64,000 nt of DNA, taken from contig JBMORW010000032.1 in the NCBI GenBank assembly GCA_049322695.1, forward strand, positions 1-64,000, in the 5' to 3' direction. The number at the start of each line of letters is the position of its first letter. Within the stretch, counting starts at the first letter, position 1. Below the pieces are notes generated by a model, which worked only from the letters and a program-made list of their open reading frames with translations, was not told the DNA's origin and did no database searches. Of the stretch, positions 27,388-36,562 are shown in pieces. Origin of the DNA: CALGKJ01 sp049322695. Lineage in GTDB: Bacteria > Bacillota > Clostridia > Lutisporales > Lutisporaceae. The position numbers and the translations under genes are program-made.

Positions 27388-28260
27388 TTGAACATATTTT
27401 TTCAGAATATCATTGCAGGGCTTGAAACAGGGAGCTTATATGCACTGGCTGCCTTGGGGCTTGTAATGATTTTCAGGACATCAAAGGTTGTAAATTTTGC
27501 TCAAGGTGAAATGGCAATGTTTTCAAGCTTTATTGCATTGAAGCTGTGGCAGAATAGTATGCCCTATGCCGTTGCTTTTATCGGTGCTGTATTGTTCGCG
27601 GTAATATTCGGTCTTCTGGTAGAGAGAATATTCATGAGACCTGCATTGAAAGCATCTCTGGTCAGCAAAATGATAGTAACATTGGGACTTATTATGATAA
27701 TAGACGGGCTGGCTTCTTCGGTGTTCGGAATAGATACACACAGCTTTCCAAAGGCTGTCAATGCATCAAACATGAATATCAGCGGAGTAATCATACAGCC
27801 TAATGCGCTGTTTATTATAGCTATGACATTGGTGATAATGGGAGTGCTTTTTTATATAATGCAGAAAACCATGCTGGGAATTTCCATCAGAGCAACTGCT
27901 CAAAATGAAATTACTGCGACACTTATGGGAATACCCGTTAAAAAGATATATGCACTTTCATGGATATTTGCCACTGTACTTGGAGCTGTAGCAGGGGTGC
28001 TGATAGCTCCTACAACGGATATTTCCACTACCATGATGATGGAAATGCACCTGAAATCATTCATTGCAGCAGTACTTGGAGGCTTCGGCTCCTTTGTGGG
28101 ACCCGTGGTTGGAGGTTTTGTGATAGGAGTGCTGGATAACCTGGTAGGGTATTATGTTTCTTTGAAGTGGAAGACGGTTATAGTTTATGGTCTGTTAATA
28201 GTGATACTTGTTGTGAAGCCTACAGGACTCTTTGGCAAGGCATATAGAAAGAAGGTGTAG
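27388..28260 (+). CDS. livH: Branched-chain amino acid-type ABC permease, LivH family
   Basis: First membrane subunit of a Liv-type importer (290 aa, about eight membrane segments). YALAALGLVMIFRTSKVVNF and FAQGEMAM are LivH hallmarks, and AAVLGGFGSFVGPVVGG is the cytoplasmic coupling region. GGGGG at 27376-27380 is 1 nt from ATG 27382 but 7 nt from TTG 27388, which is the likely start. Leads a seven-gene operon from the sigma-54 promoter. Liv systems also carry amides, urea and aromatic acids, so the substrate is open. Confidence 0.9.
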   Translation: MNIFFQNIIAGLETGSLYALAALGLVMIFRTSKVVNFAQGEMAMFSSFIALKLWQNSMPYAVAFIGAVLFAVIFGLLVERIFMRPALKASLVSKMIVTLGLIMIIDGLASSVFGIDTHSFPKAVNASNMNISGVIIQPNALFIIAMTLVIMGVLFYIMQKTMLGISIRATAQNEITATLMGIPVKKIYALSWIFATVLGAVAGVLIAPTTDISTTMMMEMHLKSFIAAVLGGFGSFVGPVVGGFVIGVLDNLVGYYVSLKWKTVIVYGLLIVILVVKPTGLFGKAYRKKV

Positions 28261-28262
28261 AG

Positions 28263-29267
28263 ATGAAAGCAATAGCAAGGTTGATTATATATTCTTCAGT
28301 AGGCTTATTGGCAGCAGTATTACCGTTGTTTCTGGATATACCAAAACCAACAATGACTCTTCTGAATACAGCAGTTATCTACAGCATTATTGCAGTAGGC
28401 TACAACATACTATTGGGCTATGGAGGACAGATTTCATTGGGACACGCGGTATTCATGGGGCTGGGTGCTTATATGTCCGCATATATGACTGCCCAAATGA
28501 AGCTGCCATTTGTATTGTCGCTGGTTATATCAGGTCTGGTGCCAATGCTAATTGGAGCTCTTCTTGGATTAGCCGCACTCAGACTTGAAGGTCACTATCT
28601 GGCTATTGCAACACTGGGCTTCGGGGTAGCTGTACAGCAGGTATTCAAGGAATGGGTACCTTTTACAAATGGCTATTCAGGGGTAAAGGCACCTTATCCA
28701 CAGATATTGTTTTTTGAGATTAAGTCCAGAGAACACTTCTTCATAATGTCGGCAGCGATACTCATACTGCTGTGCATATTTGCCTTTAATATGATTAACA
28801 GCAAGACAGGACGCGCTCTTATAGCGATGAGAGATAGCGAGCATGCGGCACAGGCTATGGGAATCAGTCTGTTTAAATATAAACTTATAGCATTTGCAGT
28901 CAGTGCATTCTATGCAGGAGTAGCAGGCTCATTGTATGCTCATCTGATACGCTTTATAGAACCAAGCATGTGGAGTATAGAGCTTTCACTGAACCTTCTG
29001 GCAATGGTTGTAATAGGTGGTCTTGCATCCATAGGCGGAGCTATTGTTGGTGCATTCTTTCTTACCTTGGTGCCGGAGATAATAAAAAGCATACCATTTC
29101 TCGAGCATCTTAGAAACTTTACTTACATATTTACCGGTGCCTGCCTGATTATAGCTATAATATTCATGCCCTATGGATTATCCAGACTCGGCTCACAGCT
29201 CAGGCACAAGTACGGAAGCATACTTACAGGCTTGCTGGCTTCAAAGGGTAAAGGGAGGGATGCATGA
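28263..29267 (+). CDS. livM: Branched-chain amino acid-type ABC permease, LivM family
   Basis: Second membrane subunit (334 aa). NILLGYGGQISLGHAVFMGL near residue 55 and ALRLEGHYLAIATLGFGVA are LivM signatures; SIGGAIVGAFFLTLVPE is the coupling region. Starts 2 nt after the livH stop and overlaps livG by 4 nt (ATGA). Confidence 0.93.
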   Translation: MKAIARLIIYSSVGLLAAVLPLFLDIPKPTMTLLNTAVIYSIIAVGYNILLGYGGQISLGHAVFMGLGAYMSAYMTAQMKLPFVLSLVISGLVPMLIGALLGLAALRLEGHYLAIATLGFGVAVQQVFKEWVPFTNGYSGVKAPYPQILFFEIKSREHFFIMSAAILILLCIFAFNMINSKTGRALIAMRDSEHAAQAMGISLFKYKLIAFAVSAFYAGVAGSLYAHLIRFIEPSMWSIELSLNLLAMVVIGGLASIGGAIVGAFFLTLVPEIIKSIPFLEHLRNFTYIFTGACLIIAIIFMPYGLSRLGSQLRHKYGSILTGLLASKGKGRDA

Positions 29268-30067
29268 TGAGTATTTTAAAGATAGATAGGCTTTCAATAA
29301 GCTTTGGAGGATTAAAGGCAGTTGATGATTTGAGCTTTGAGGTACCTGAAAAATCCATATATGGCCTGATAGGGCCCAATGGGGCAGGCAAGACAACTGT
29401 TTTTAACTGCATCAGCAGATTTTACACTCCTGATAACGGCAGCATCAGATTTGTTCAATCAGACAGCACCGGTAAAAGGATAGAGCACGAACTTACCAAA
29501 TACAAAGTCCATGAGATTATTTCCAAGGGTCTGGCCAGAACCTTCCAGAATGTCGAGCTTTTCAAGAATATGACAGTAGAGGAGAATCTCATTGTAGGAC
29601 TGCACTCGCAGATTAGGGGGGGGTTTCTGAAGTGCGGCTTCAAGCTGCCCATGGTAATAAAGGAAGAAAAAAGAGTAAGAGAAAAGGCATTGTTTATACT
29701 AGAATTTTTAGGGCTTACGGGTATCGAGAAGCAGAATGCAGCATCACAGCCCTATGGAACTCAAAAGCTGATTGAGCTTGGGAGAGCACTGATATCGTCG
29801 CCGTGTCTCATAATTCTTGATGAGCCTGCAGCAGGCATGAATCCCAGGGAAACAGAAGAGCTTGCATTACTGATAAAGAGAATACGGGACAAATTGGGTA
29901 TAACAGTGCTGTTGGTTGAGCATGATATGGGACTGGTTATGAACATATGTGAGAGAATCTGTGCAATAAGCTTCGGCAAAAAAATAGCAGAGGGCACTCC
30001 TGATTATATACAAAATAACCCGGTAGTACAGGAGGCTTATTTGGGGAAGGAGGAGCAATATGCTTAG
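29264..30067 (+). CDS. livG: Liv-type ABC transporter ATPase, LivG family
   Basis: ATP-binding subunit (267 aa). Walker A GPNGAGKT, Walker B LIILDEPAAGMNP and His-loop VEHDMGLV. The signature region reads QPYGTQKLIE in place of LSGGQ, as is common in LivG proteins (SYGxQR). The stretch ARTFQNVELFKNMTVEENL is a LivG hallmark. Overlaps livM by 4 nt and livF by 8 nt. Confidence 0.94.
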   Translation: MMSILKIDRLSISFGGLKAVDDLSFEVPEKSIYGLIGPNGAGKTTVFNCISRFYTPDNGSIRFVQSDSTGKRIEHELTKYKVHEIISKGLARTFQNVELFKNMTVEENLIVGLHSQIRGGFLKCGFKLPMVIKEEKRVREKALFILEFLGLTGIEKQNAASQPYGTQKLIELGRALISSPCLIILDEPAAGMNPRETEELALLIKRIRDKLGITVLLVEHDMGLVMNICERICAISFGKKIAEGTPDYIQNNPVVQEAYLGKEEQYA

Positions 30068-30767
30068 AGTGATAAATGTAAATGCGTATTATGGGTTTGT
30101 TCATGCTCTTAAGGATATATCTCTGGAAATTCCCAAGGGTAAAATTGTCACACTGCTCGGAGCCAACGGAGCGGGAAAAACCTCTACCCTGAAAGCTGTT
30201 TCAGGTCTTCTGAAGCCAGCCGCAGGAAGGATTACATATGAAGACAGAGATATTACCTCCTTGTCTGCAGATAAAATAGTAGAGCTCGGGATTGTTCAGT
30301 CGCCTGAGGGTAGACAGATATTCCCTGAATTTAGCGTATATGAAAATCTAAAAATCGGCACCTATGCGAGAAAAAATAAAGTGAATATAGGTAAGGATTT
30401 TGAGAGGGTATACGGGTATTTTCCTATTTTAAAGCAGAGAAGCAATCAAATTGCAGGAACACTATCCGGCGGTGAACAGCAGATGCTTGCCATTGCCAGA
30501 GCCCTTATGGCAGAGCCTAAGCTGCTGCTTCTGGATGAGCCTTCACTGGGTCTTGCACCTCTTATTGTGAAGGAGATATTTGATATTATCAAAGCAATAA
30601 ATCGGGAAGGCACAACTATTCTACTGGTAGAGCAAAATGCTTATCAGGCTCTGTCCATAGCTGATTTTGCATACATACTTGAGACCGGAAGAGTCACCTT
30701 ATACGGTGATTGTGCTGACGTGAGAAACGACGAAAGGGTTAAAATGGCCTATCTGGGAGGTCATTAA
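30060..30767 (+). CDS. livF: Liv-type ABC transporter ATPase, LivF family
   Basis: Second ATPase (235 aa). Walker A GANGAGKT, signature LSGGEQQM, Walker B LLLLDEPSLGLAP, and the LivF-typical SPEGRQIFPEFSVYENL. Starts inside livG. Confidence 0.95.
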   Translation: MLRVINVNAYYGFVHALKDISLEIPKGKIVTLLGANGAGKTSTLKAVSGLLKPAAGRITYEDRDITSLSADKIVELGIVQSPEGRQIFPEFSVYENLKIGTYARKNKVNIGKDFERVYGYFPILKQRSNQIAGTLSGGEQQMLAIARALMAEPKLLLLDEPSLGLAPLIVKEIFDIIKAINREGTTILLVEQNAYQALSIADFAYILETGRVTLYGDCADVRNDERVKMAYLGGH

Positions 30768-30799
30768 CATAAATGAATCAATTATAAGGGGGAAGAATA

Positions 30800-32065
30800 A
30801 TGAAAAAATCAAAACTGGTAAGAGTTGTGCTGATTGTATTGAGTCTCATTTTAGTAATTTCCATGGCGGCCTGTGCAAAAAAGGAGATACCTGCTGCTGC
30901 AGACCCGACACCTACGCAGGAGACTGAAAAGAAAATAGAGCTGGCTCAGGGAGTTACTGATACTGAGATAAAAATAGGCACAATAGCTGTTCAGGCAGGG
31001 GTGTTGTCTTTTATAGGTCAGCCTTATGTATCAGGAATGAAAGCATATTTTGACATGGTAAACGAAGCTGGCGGAATAAATGGCAGAAAAATAACGCTTA
31101 TTGCAGAAGACGATGAGTTTAAACCGGATAAATCCATTGCTGCTGCAGAGAAGCTTATAGAACAGGATAAGGTTTTTGCAATAGTAGGTCAGCTTGGAAC
31201 ACCTTGCGTATTGGCAACAGCTGATACTGTTAAGGAAGCCGGAATACCTTCGGTATATTTTGGTTCGGGTGCAGTTGCCATGACAAAGCTTGGAGACAAT
31301 TTCTTTCCGGTACAGCCGGACTATGAGAGTGAAGGGAAGCTTATGGCATATTATGTTGCAAACGAAGTAAAGGCAAGTAAAATAGCAGTACTATATCAAA
31401 ATGATGATGTTGGTAAGGAAGGTCTAACAGGAATAAAGGAAGGGCTAAAAGCTCTTGGAAAAGAAGCCATCTTAGGTGAAGCGGCAGAAATAGCTTTTGG
31501 AGCTGCTGATAAGGATTTTACTGCACAAATACAAAAGGCCAAGGCTGAAAACCCTGATTTTGTAATAATATACGGATTATCCGGCGGTACTGCAGGTCTC
31601 CTAAAGGAAATTGAGAAGGTTGAATTTGATGTGCCGCTTTTGACAACTTATTCAAACGCGGATGCATCCTTTTTAGCAATAGCTGCTGCAGGAGCACCAA
31701 AAATGACAGCAAACCTCCATGTAATGGGCTGGCTGGAAGTTGAGCAGGATAAGCTGAAGCCTCTATTGGATGCAATGGCAAAATACTATAAGGATGTACC
31801 TGTAAACGCATACACAATGGCAGGTTGGGTGGCAGCTGAAACCTTTGTTGCAGGACTTAAGCAGGCAGGTGACAACTTAAGCTGGGAAGGCTATATAGAC
31901 GCTATGAACAAACTGGATTTCAAGGACGGTTTGGCACCTCATATTAAATATGCTCCTGGAGTTCGCCAGGGTGTGCAGAAAATGGCAGTAAGCAAGGCTG
32001 TAATGAAGGATGGGGCTTATATATTTGAACAGCTTACAGATTTCTTTGAATTTCATAGCAAATAG
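30800..32065 (+). CDS. Liv-type substrate-binding lipoprotein
   Basis: Extracellular binding protein (421 aa, periplasmic-binding-protein family 6 as in LivK). Lipobox MAAC places the lipidated Cys near residue 27. The ligand domain starts at DTEIKIGTIAVQAG. The pocket composition does not reveal the ligand, and Liv-family receptors also serve amides, urea and aromatic or aliphatic acids. It is placed after the ATPases rather than first in the operon. ATG 30800 has AGGGGGAAG upstream. Confidence 0.92.
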   Translation: MKKSKLVRVVLIVLSLILVISMAACAKKEIPAAADPTPTQETEKKIELAQGVTDTEIKIGTIAVQAGVLSFIGQPYVSGMKAYFDMVNEAGGINGRKITLIAEDDEFKPDKSIAAAEKLIEQDKVFAIVGQLGTPCVLATADTVKEAGIPSVYFGSGAVAMTKLGDNFFPVQPDYESEGKLMAYYVANEVKASKIAVLYQNDDVGKEGLTGIKEGLKALGKEAILGEAAEIAFGAADKDFTAQIQKAKAENPDFVIIYGLSGGTAGLLKEIEKVEFDVPLLTTYSNADASFLAIAAAGAPKMTANLHVMGWLEVEQDKLKPLLDAMAKYYKDVPVNAYTMAGWVAAETFVAGLKQAGDNLSWEGYIDAMNKLDFKDGLAPHIKYAPGVRQGVQKMAVSKAVMKDGAYIFEQLTDFFEFHSK

Positions 32066-32125
32066 ACAGCAGTATGCGGGTCTTGAAGTGGCAGGACCCG
32101 CTGTACAAGACCGGGAGGTAATGAA

Positions 32126-33154
32126 ATGCTCAAAGCGAATGTAGGAATTGTCGGGACAGGTCTATATATACCGCAAAGCTTTATTACTGCAAAGGAGGTC
32201 AGTGAGGCTACCAAAGGAAGGTGGACAGAGGCCGCTGTGGTTGATAAGCTGGGGTTCAGGAGAAAACCGGTGCCGGGGCAGGAGGATGGAACTCAGGAAA
32301 TGGGTGTCAATGCTGCACTGGACTGCCTGAAAAGGACTAACACGGATCCCTTGGATATAGATTTGATACTGTGTATTGGCGAAGAGTGGAAGGAATACCC
32401 CCTTACCACCTCAGGAATATATATACAGGAGAGAATAGGAGCTTACAGGGCATGGGCTATTGATATCCAGCAGAGATGCTGCACCTGTGTTGCTGCAATG
32501 AAAATAGCCAAGGATATGATGCTTGCCGATAATGATATAAATACTGTAATGATTGTGGGAGGCTATAGAAACGGAGATTTTATAGATTATGAAAATGCTG
32601 ATATGTCTATGATGTATAACCTGGGAGCCGGAGCAGGTGCTTTGATATTGAAAAAAAATTATAACAAGAATCTGCTGCTGGGAACACATATTATGACAGA
32701 TGGTTCCCTGGCAAGAGATGTCGGAGTCAGATACGGAGGTACAATAGCTCCTGTCAGTGAGAATAATCTCCATAAGGCATATAAGTCTCTCGAAGTATTC
32801 GATGCAGCACATATGAAGGATAGATTGAACCAGATATCAATGAAGAATTGGTTTGAATGTATAGATAAGGCTTTTAAAAAATCAGGCATCGAAAGAAGCT
32901 GCCTGAACTATCTTGCAGTGCTTCATTTTAAAAGATCCATGCATTTGCAAATGCTTGAAGAGCTTGGGCTGCAGGAGGCGCAATCCGTTTATCTGGAAGA
33001 TTACGGACATATTGGCCAGATAGATCAGATACTGTCGCTTCAGCTGGGTCTGGAGTCAGAGAGGATTACCGAAGGCAGTGTAATAGCAATGATTGCTGCA
33101 GGTATAGGCTATGCATGGGCAGCTAATGTAATAAAGTGGGGTAATGCAGAATAA
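32126..33154 (+). CDS. 3-oxoacyl-ACP synthase III-like (KAS III) condensing enzyme
   Basis: Thiolase-superfamily enzyme of 342 aa that would join or split C-C bonds on acyl-thioesters. By alignment with FabH from memory, the nucleophile is Cys118 in DIQQRCCTC and the catalytic His is His267 in AVLHFKRS. The third residue, Asn in FabH (YGNTS), is His295 here (DYGHIGQ), giving a Cys-His-His set as in KAS I/II. The position between a Liv importer and a CoA-transferase, under sigma-54 control, argues for a catabolic task rather than fatty-acid synthesis. Start ATG 32126 with GGGAGG. Confidence 0.8.
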   Translation: MLKANVGIVGTGLYIPQSFITAKEVSEATKGRWTEAAVVDKLGFRRKPVPGQEDGTQEMGVNAALDCLKRTNTDPLDIDLILCIGEEWKEYPLTTSGIYIQERIGAYRAWAIDIQQRCCTCVAAMKIAKDMMLADNDINTVMIVGGYRNGDFIDYENADMSMMYNLGAGAGALILKKNYNKNLLLGTHIMTDGSLARDVGVRYGGTIAPVSENNLHKAYKSLEVFDAAHMKDRLNQISMKNWFECIDKAFKKSGIERSCLNYLAVLHFKRSMHLQMLEELGLQEAQSVYLEDYGHIGQIDQILSLQLGLESERITEGSVIAMIAAGIGYAWAANVIKWGNAE

Positions 33155-33166
33155 GGGAGGTGTTGT

Positions 33167-34486
33167 ATGAATTGCAGGCAAATATATAATGATAAGCTTA
33201 TAACAAGAGAAGAGGCATTATCCAAAATAAACAGCGGTGATCAGGTTATTTCGGCATTAGCTGCTGCAGAGCCCGTAGGGCTGCTGTCTGACCTTCATAC
33301 CATAGCAGACAGAGTTAGGGATGTAACGGTTGTGACATGCCTGCCAATGAACAGCTATGAGTACTTCACCAATCCCCGGTACAAGGACAGCTTTACCATG
33401 GAAGGATGGTTTTATTCTCCTGCCATGAGAAAATGTCATGATAACGGCAATATAAGCTTTATACCCAATCATCTTCATTTTGCCGCTGCAAAAAGACTGA
33501 TGCATAGAAAGCCCAATGTTTTCATAGGTACGGCATCTGCTATGGATCGGCATGGATATCTGTCACTGTCCTTAAGTGCCACCTATGAAAGGGATATTTT
33601 AGATCAGGCAGATATTGTCATACTGGAAGTCAATGAAAAAATGCCCAGAACCTTTGGTGATACTATAATCCATATAAGTGATACCGATTATGTGATAGAA
33701 GAGGATTATGACATACCTGAGCTGACATCTGCAGAGCCGTCAGACAAGGATAAAATTATAGGAAAGTATATAGCAGACCTCATTGAGGATGGCTCTACAA
33801 TACAGCTTGGAATAGGAGGGATTCCCAATGCAGTTGCCTCTGAACTGATGAGTAAGAAGGATCTTGGTATCCATACTGAAATGTTTACAGATGGAATGGT
33901 TGATTTATATTATGCCGGAGTAATAACAGGCAGGAGAAAAACTCTCATGAACGGCAAAATGGTAGCGACCTTTGCTTTGGGCACAAAAAAGCTGTATGAT
34001 TTCATAGATAATAACCCTGCAGTAGTAATAGCCAGGGGAATGTGGACCAATGACCCTTATGTAATCGGACAGAACTACAAAATGACATCCATAAATACTA
34101 CTCTTGAAATTGATTTGACAGGGCAGTGCTGCTCAGAGTCCATAGGACACAGGCAGTTCAGCGGTACAGGAGGTCAGGCAGATACAGCTATAGGGGCACA
34201 AAATTCTCCGGGAGGAAAGTCTATAATTGCATTGTACTCCACTGCACAAATAAAAGTGCAGGGACAGGATGAGAAGAGGACTATATCCAAGATAGCCAGC
34301 AGGCTTACTCAGGGGGCAGTTGTTTCACTTTCAAGGAATGATGTGGACTATGTAGTTACAGAATTCGGCATTGCTGAGCTTAGAGGAACTTCTATAAAAG
34401 AAAGAATAAAACGTTTGATAAACATTGCACATCCTGACTTCAGAGAAATACTGAAAAAAGAGGCAAATGAGCTTATGATATGGTAA
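33167..34486 (+). CDS. Acetyl-CoA hydrolase/transferase family (CoA-transferase)
   Basis: A 439-aa class-I-type CoA-transferase of the 4-hydroxybutyrate/butyryl-CoA:acetate transferase family. GIGGIPNAVAS and HTEMFTDGMVDL are conserved; VVTEFGIAELRGTS marks the C-terminal domain. It would activate or release an organic acid by exchange with acetyl-CoA. Starts 12 nt after the KAS III-like gene and is the last gene of the operon before a terminator. Acceptor acid unknown. Confidence 0.9.
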   Translation: MNCRQIYNDKLITREEALSKINSGDQVISALAAAEPVGLLSDLHTIADRVRDVTVVTCLPMNSYEYFTNPRYKDSFTMEGWFYSPAMRKCHDNGNISFIPNHLHFAAAKRLMHRKPNVFIGTASAMDRHGYLSLSLSATYERDILDQADIVILEVNEKMPRTFGDTIIHISDTDYVIEEDYDIPELTSAEPSDKDKIIGKYIADLIEDGSTIQLGIGGIPNAVASELMSKKDLGIHTEMFTDGMVDLYYAGVITGRRKTLMNGKMVATFALGTKKLYDFIDNNPAVVIARGMWTNDPYVIGQNYKMTSINTTLEIDLTGQCCSESIGHRQFSGTGGQADTAIGAQNSPGGKSIIALYSTAQIKVQGQDEKRTISKIASRLTQGAVVSLSRNDVDYVVTEFGIAELRGTSIKERIKRLINIAHPDFREILKKEANELMIW

Positions 34487-34496
34487 ACTGCATAAG

Positions 34497-34538
34497 AATC
34501 CTCCAAAGCAGCCTTGAAACCTGTTTTGGAGGATTTTT
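34497..34538 (+). terminator. Terminator of the sigma-54 operon
   Basis: AATCCTCCAAA pairs with TTTGGAGGATT over a 17-nt loop, followed by TTT. Confidence 0.85.
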
Positions 34539-34621
34539 CTGTCTTGTCTGTTATGAAGCAAGTAATATACAATATGGATTATAGCAGTACAAAGCTTGAG
34601 TTAATGCCAGGGAGGTTAAAA

Positions 34622-35371
34622 ATGAGTGTTTTTGGAGGAAATGCTACCAGAAAAGGCGTTGTATTTTACAGCAACGGAAAGAGATCTGCAGCATATAGGG
34701 ACTGTAAAGGAAACATTACAATAAAAACTGAGAGGAGCAGCTTGTCGGATAAGCTTAACCCTCTTAGAAGGATACCCTTTGTAAGAGGTTTGGTTATACT
34801 TCTGGATACCTTCATCAGAGCCTGGAAGCTTAATGTTATTATTATTGCAGCTGTTACTGCACTGGTTTTTATGCTTGATAACAGCAATCAAAATCTGTTT
34901 GACTTTGATAAGGTTTATAATGAGACTACCTTAGTTATAGAGCAATATTTTTTACTGGTTGTACTGGTAATGGGGTTTATAGCCACTAAGTTCACGGGAG
35001 TTGCAAGGTACCATGGCGCAGAGCACAAGGTTTTTAATGCATGCAAACATAATCTGCCTCTTACGCTGGAAAATGTAAAGACTCAGAAGAGATATGCAGA
35101 GGAGTGCGGCACGAATTTACTGGTATTTATTTTCATGGTTTTATCATTTGCACAGTGGACAGGAGTATCTTTTTTTATAAGCTTTCTTATAGGCAGCTCC
35201 ATAGGTTATGAGATTTTTGCGGCAAAAGGTAGGATAACTCGAAATGTGCTTAAGCCATTTTATATAGTCGGTTTTATGATACAGTACTTCATATTTACAT
35301 CAGAGCCCGGCGAGAAGGAGCTTGAGGTTGCAATTGCTGCTGTAAGGGGCTTATGGGAGTATAGGGAGTAA
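34622..35371 (+). CDS. DUF1385 family membrane protein (YqhQ-like)
   Basis: A 249-aa DUF1385 protein with the family core YHGAEHKVFNACK and RYAEECGTNLLVF, and about four membrane segments. Function not established. The frame extends upstream to 34514, into a terminator, but GGGAGG 6 nt before ATG 34622 sets the start. It stands alone between the sigma-54 operon and a DHH phosphoesterase gene. Confidence 0.88.
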   Translation: MSVFGGNATRKGVVFYSNGKRSAAYRDCKGNITIKTERSSLSDKLNPLRRIPFVRGLVILLDTFIRAWKLNVIIIAAVTALVFMLDNSNQNLFDFDKVYNETTLVIEQYFLLVVLVMGFIATKFTGVARYHGAEHKVFNACKHNLPLTLENVKTQKRYAEECGTNLLVFIFMVLSFAQWTGVSFFISFLIGSSIGYEIFAAKGRITRNVLKPFYIVGFMIQYFIFTSEPGEKELEVAIAAVRGLWEYRE

Positions 35372-35493
35372 ATCATATAATTATCTTGAGCTTTATATTT
35401 TATATACATGAAGGAAAAATAAGTTTTCAATAGAATATAAAATACATTAATATACTACATACTGTTTTGGTTTTGAGAGAAGGAGGGTTCGAA

Positions 35494-36408
35494 ATGAGAC
35501 TCGTTACAAGATCTGACTTTGACGGCTTAATATGCGGGATGCTGTTAAAGGAAGCAGGGATAATAGACAGCTGGATTTATGTGCATCCAAAGGACCTTCA
35601 GGATGGACTGTTTAAGGCTGAAGAAAATGATGTACTGGCAAATGTTCCTTATGTAGAAGGCTGCGGAATGTGGTTTGATCACCATGCTACAGAGGCTGAC
35701 AGGGTGGGTTGGAATCAAAATGTCAAAGGAGAGAGCAGAATTGCTCCATCTGCTGCCAGGATAATTTTTGAGTATTACGGCGGTGAAGCAAAGTTTCCCA
35801 AATATGTTGATATGATAAAAGCTGTAGATAAAGTTGATTCGGGGAATTTGACCCAAGATGAGATATTGAACCCGAAGGGATGGATATTGCTGGGCTTTAT
35901 TTCTGATCCAAGAACCGGTCTGGGCAGATTCAGGGATTTTAGAATCAGCAATTATCAGCTGATGGAGCAGTTGATAAACCACTGCAGAAATATGAGCATA
36001 GAAGAAATACTGGAGCATCCGGATGTCAAGGAGCGTATTGAGGTATACAATCAGCAGACCGAGTTATTCAAGGATATGATTTACAAGTACACAAGAATTG
36101 AAGAAAATGTAATAGTGACTGATCTCAGAGACGTAGATACTATATATTCAGGTAACAGATTCTATATCTACAGCTTATACCCTGAACAGAATATATCGGT
36201 ATGGATAGTGGACGGCAAGCAAAAGCAAAATGTAGCTATAGCTTGCGGCTACAGTATACTGAACAGAACCTCCAATACTGATGTGGGCAAGCTGATGTAC
36301 AAGTATGGAGGAGGAGGACATAAAATGGTAGGAACCTGTCAAGTCCCCTATGAGGATGCTGACAGAGTCATAAAAGAGATTGTGGACACAATGAGAAAAG
36401 ACGGATAA
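35494..36408 (+). CDS. DHH family phosphoesterase
   Basis: A 304-aa DHH/DHHA1-type metal-dependent phosphoesterase. TRSDFDGLICG is motif I, WFDHHATE holds the DHH signature and GGGGHKMVGTC is the DHHA1 substrate-binding motif. Such enzymes cleave nanoRNA, pAp, cyclic dinucleotides or polyphosphate; which one is not evident here. ATG 35494 is 7 nt after AAGGAGGG. Confidence 0.88.
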   Translation: MRLVTRSDFDGLICGMLLKEAGIIDSWIYVHPKDLQDGLFKAEENDVLANVPYVEGCGMWFDHHATEADRVGWNQNVKGESRIAPSAARIIFEYYGGEAKFPKYVDMIKAVDKVDSGNLTQDEILNPKGWILLGFISDPRTGLGRFRDFRISNYQLMEQLINHCRNMSIEEILEHPDVKERIEVYNQQTELFKDMIYKYTRIEENVIVTDLRDVDTIYSGNRFYIYSLYPEQNISVWIVDGKQKQNVAIACGYSILNRTSNTDVGKLMYKYGGGGHKMVGTCQVPYEDADRVIKEIVDTMRKDG

Positions 36409-36422
36409 TACACATAAATGCA

Positions 36423-36469
36423 AGACCTCTTATAGGTTTAGAAGCTGGTGAGAGGTCTGCTTATTTTTA
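36423..36469 (+). terminator. Terminator of the DHH gene
   Basis: AGACCTCT and AGAGGTCT around a 20-nt loop, then GCTTATTTTTATT. Confidence 0.65.
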
Positions 36470-36493
36470 TTGGCTATGTATAATACTTGTCTG

Positions 36494-36522
36494 TTGCATA
36501 GAATTGAGCTGTACAGTATATT
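36494..36522 (+). promoter_or_regulatory. Promoter of the hydroxyacid dehydrogenase
   Basis: TTGCAT, 17-nt spacer, TATATT, 40 nt before the start codon. Confidence 0.5.
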
Positions 36523-36562
36523 TTAAGTAATGAGGTATACTTAGGATACAGGGAGGTAGCTT

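Noticed and set aside
32126..33154. Housekeeping FabH of fatty-acid synthesis
   Set aside because: No fab genes are near, the gene sits in a sigma-54 import operon and the third catalytic residue differs.
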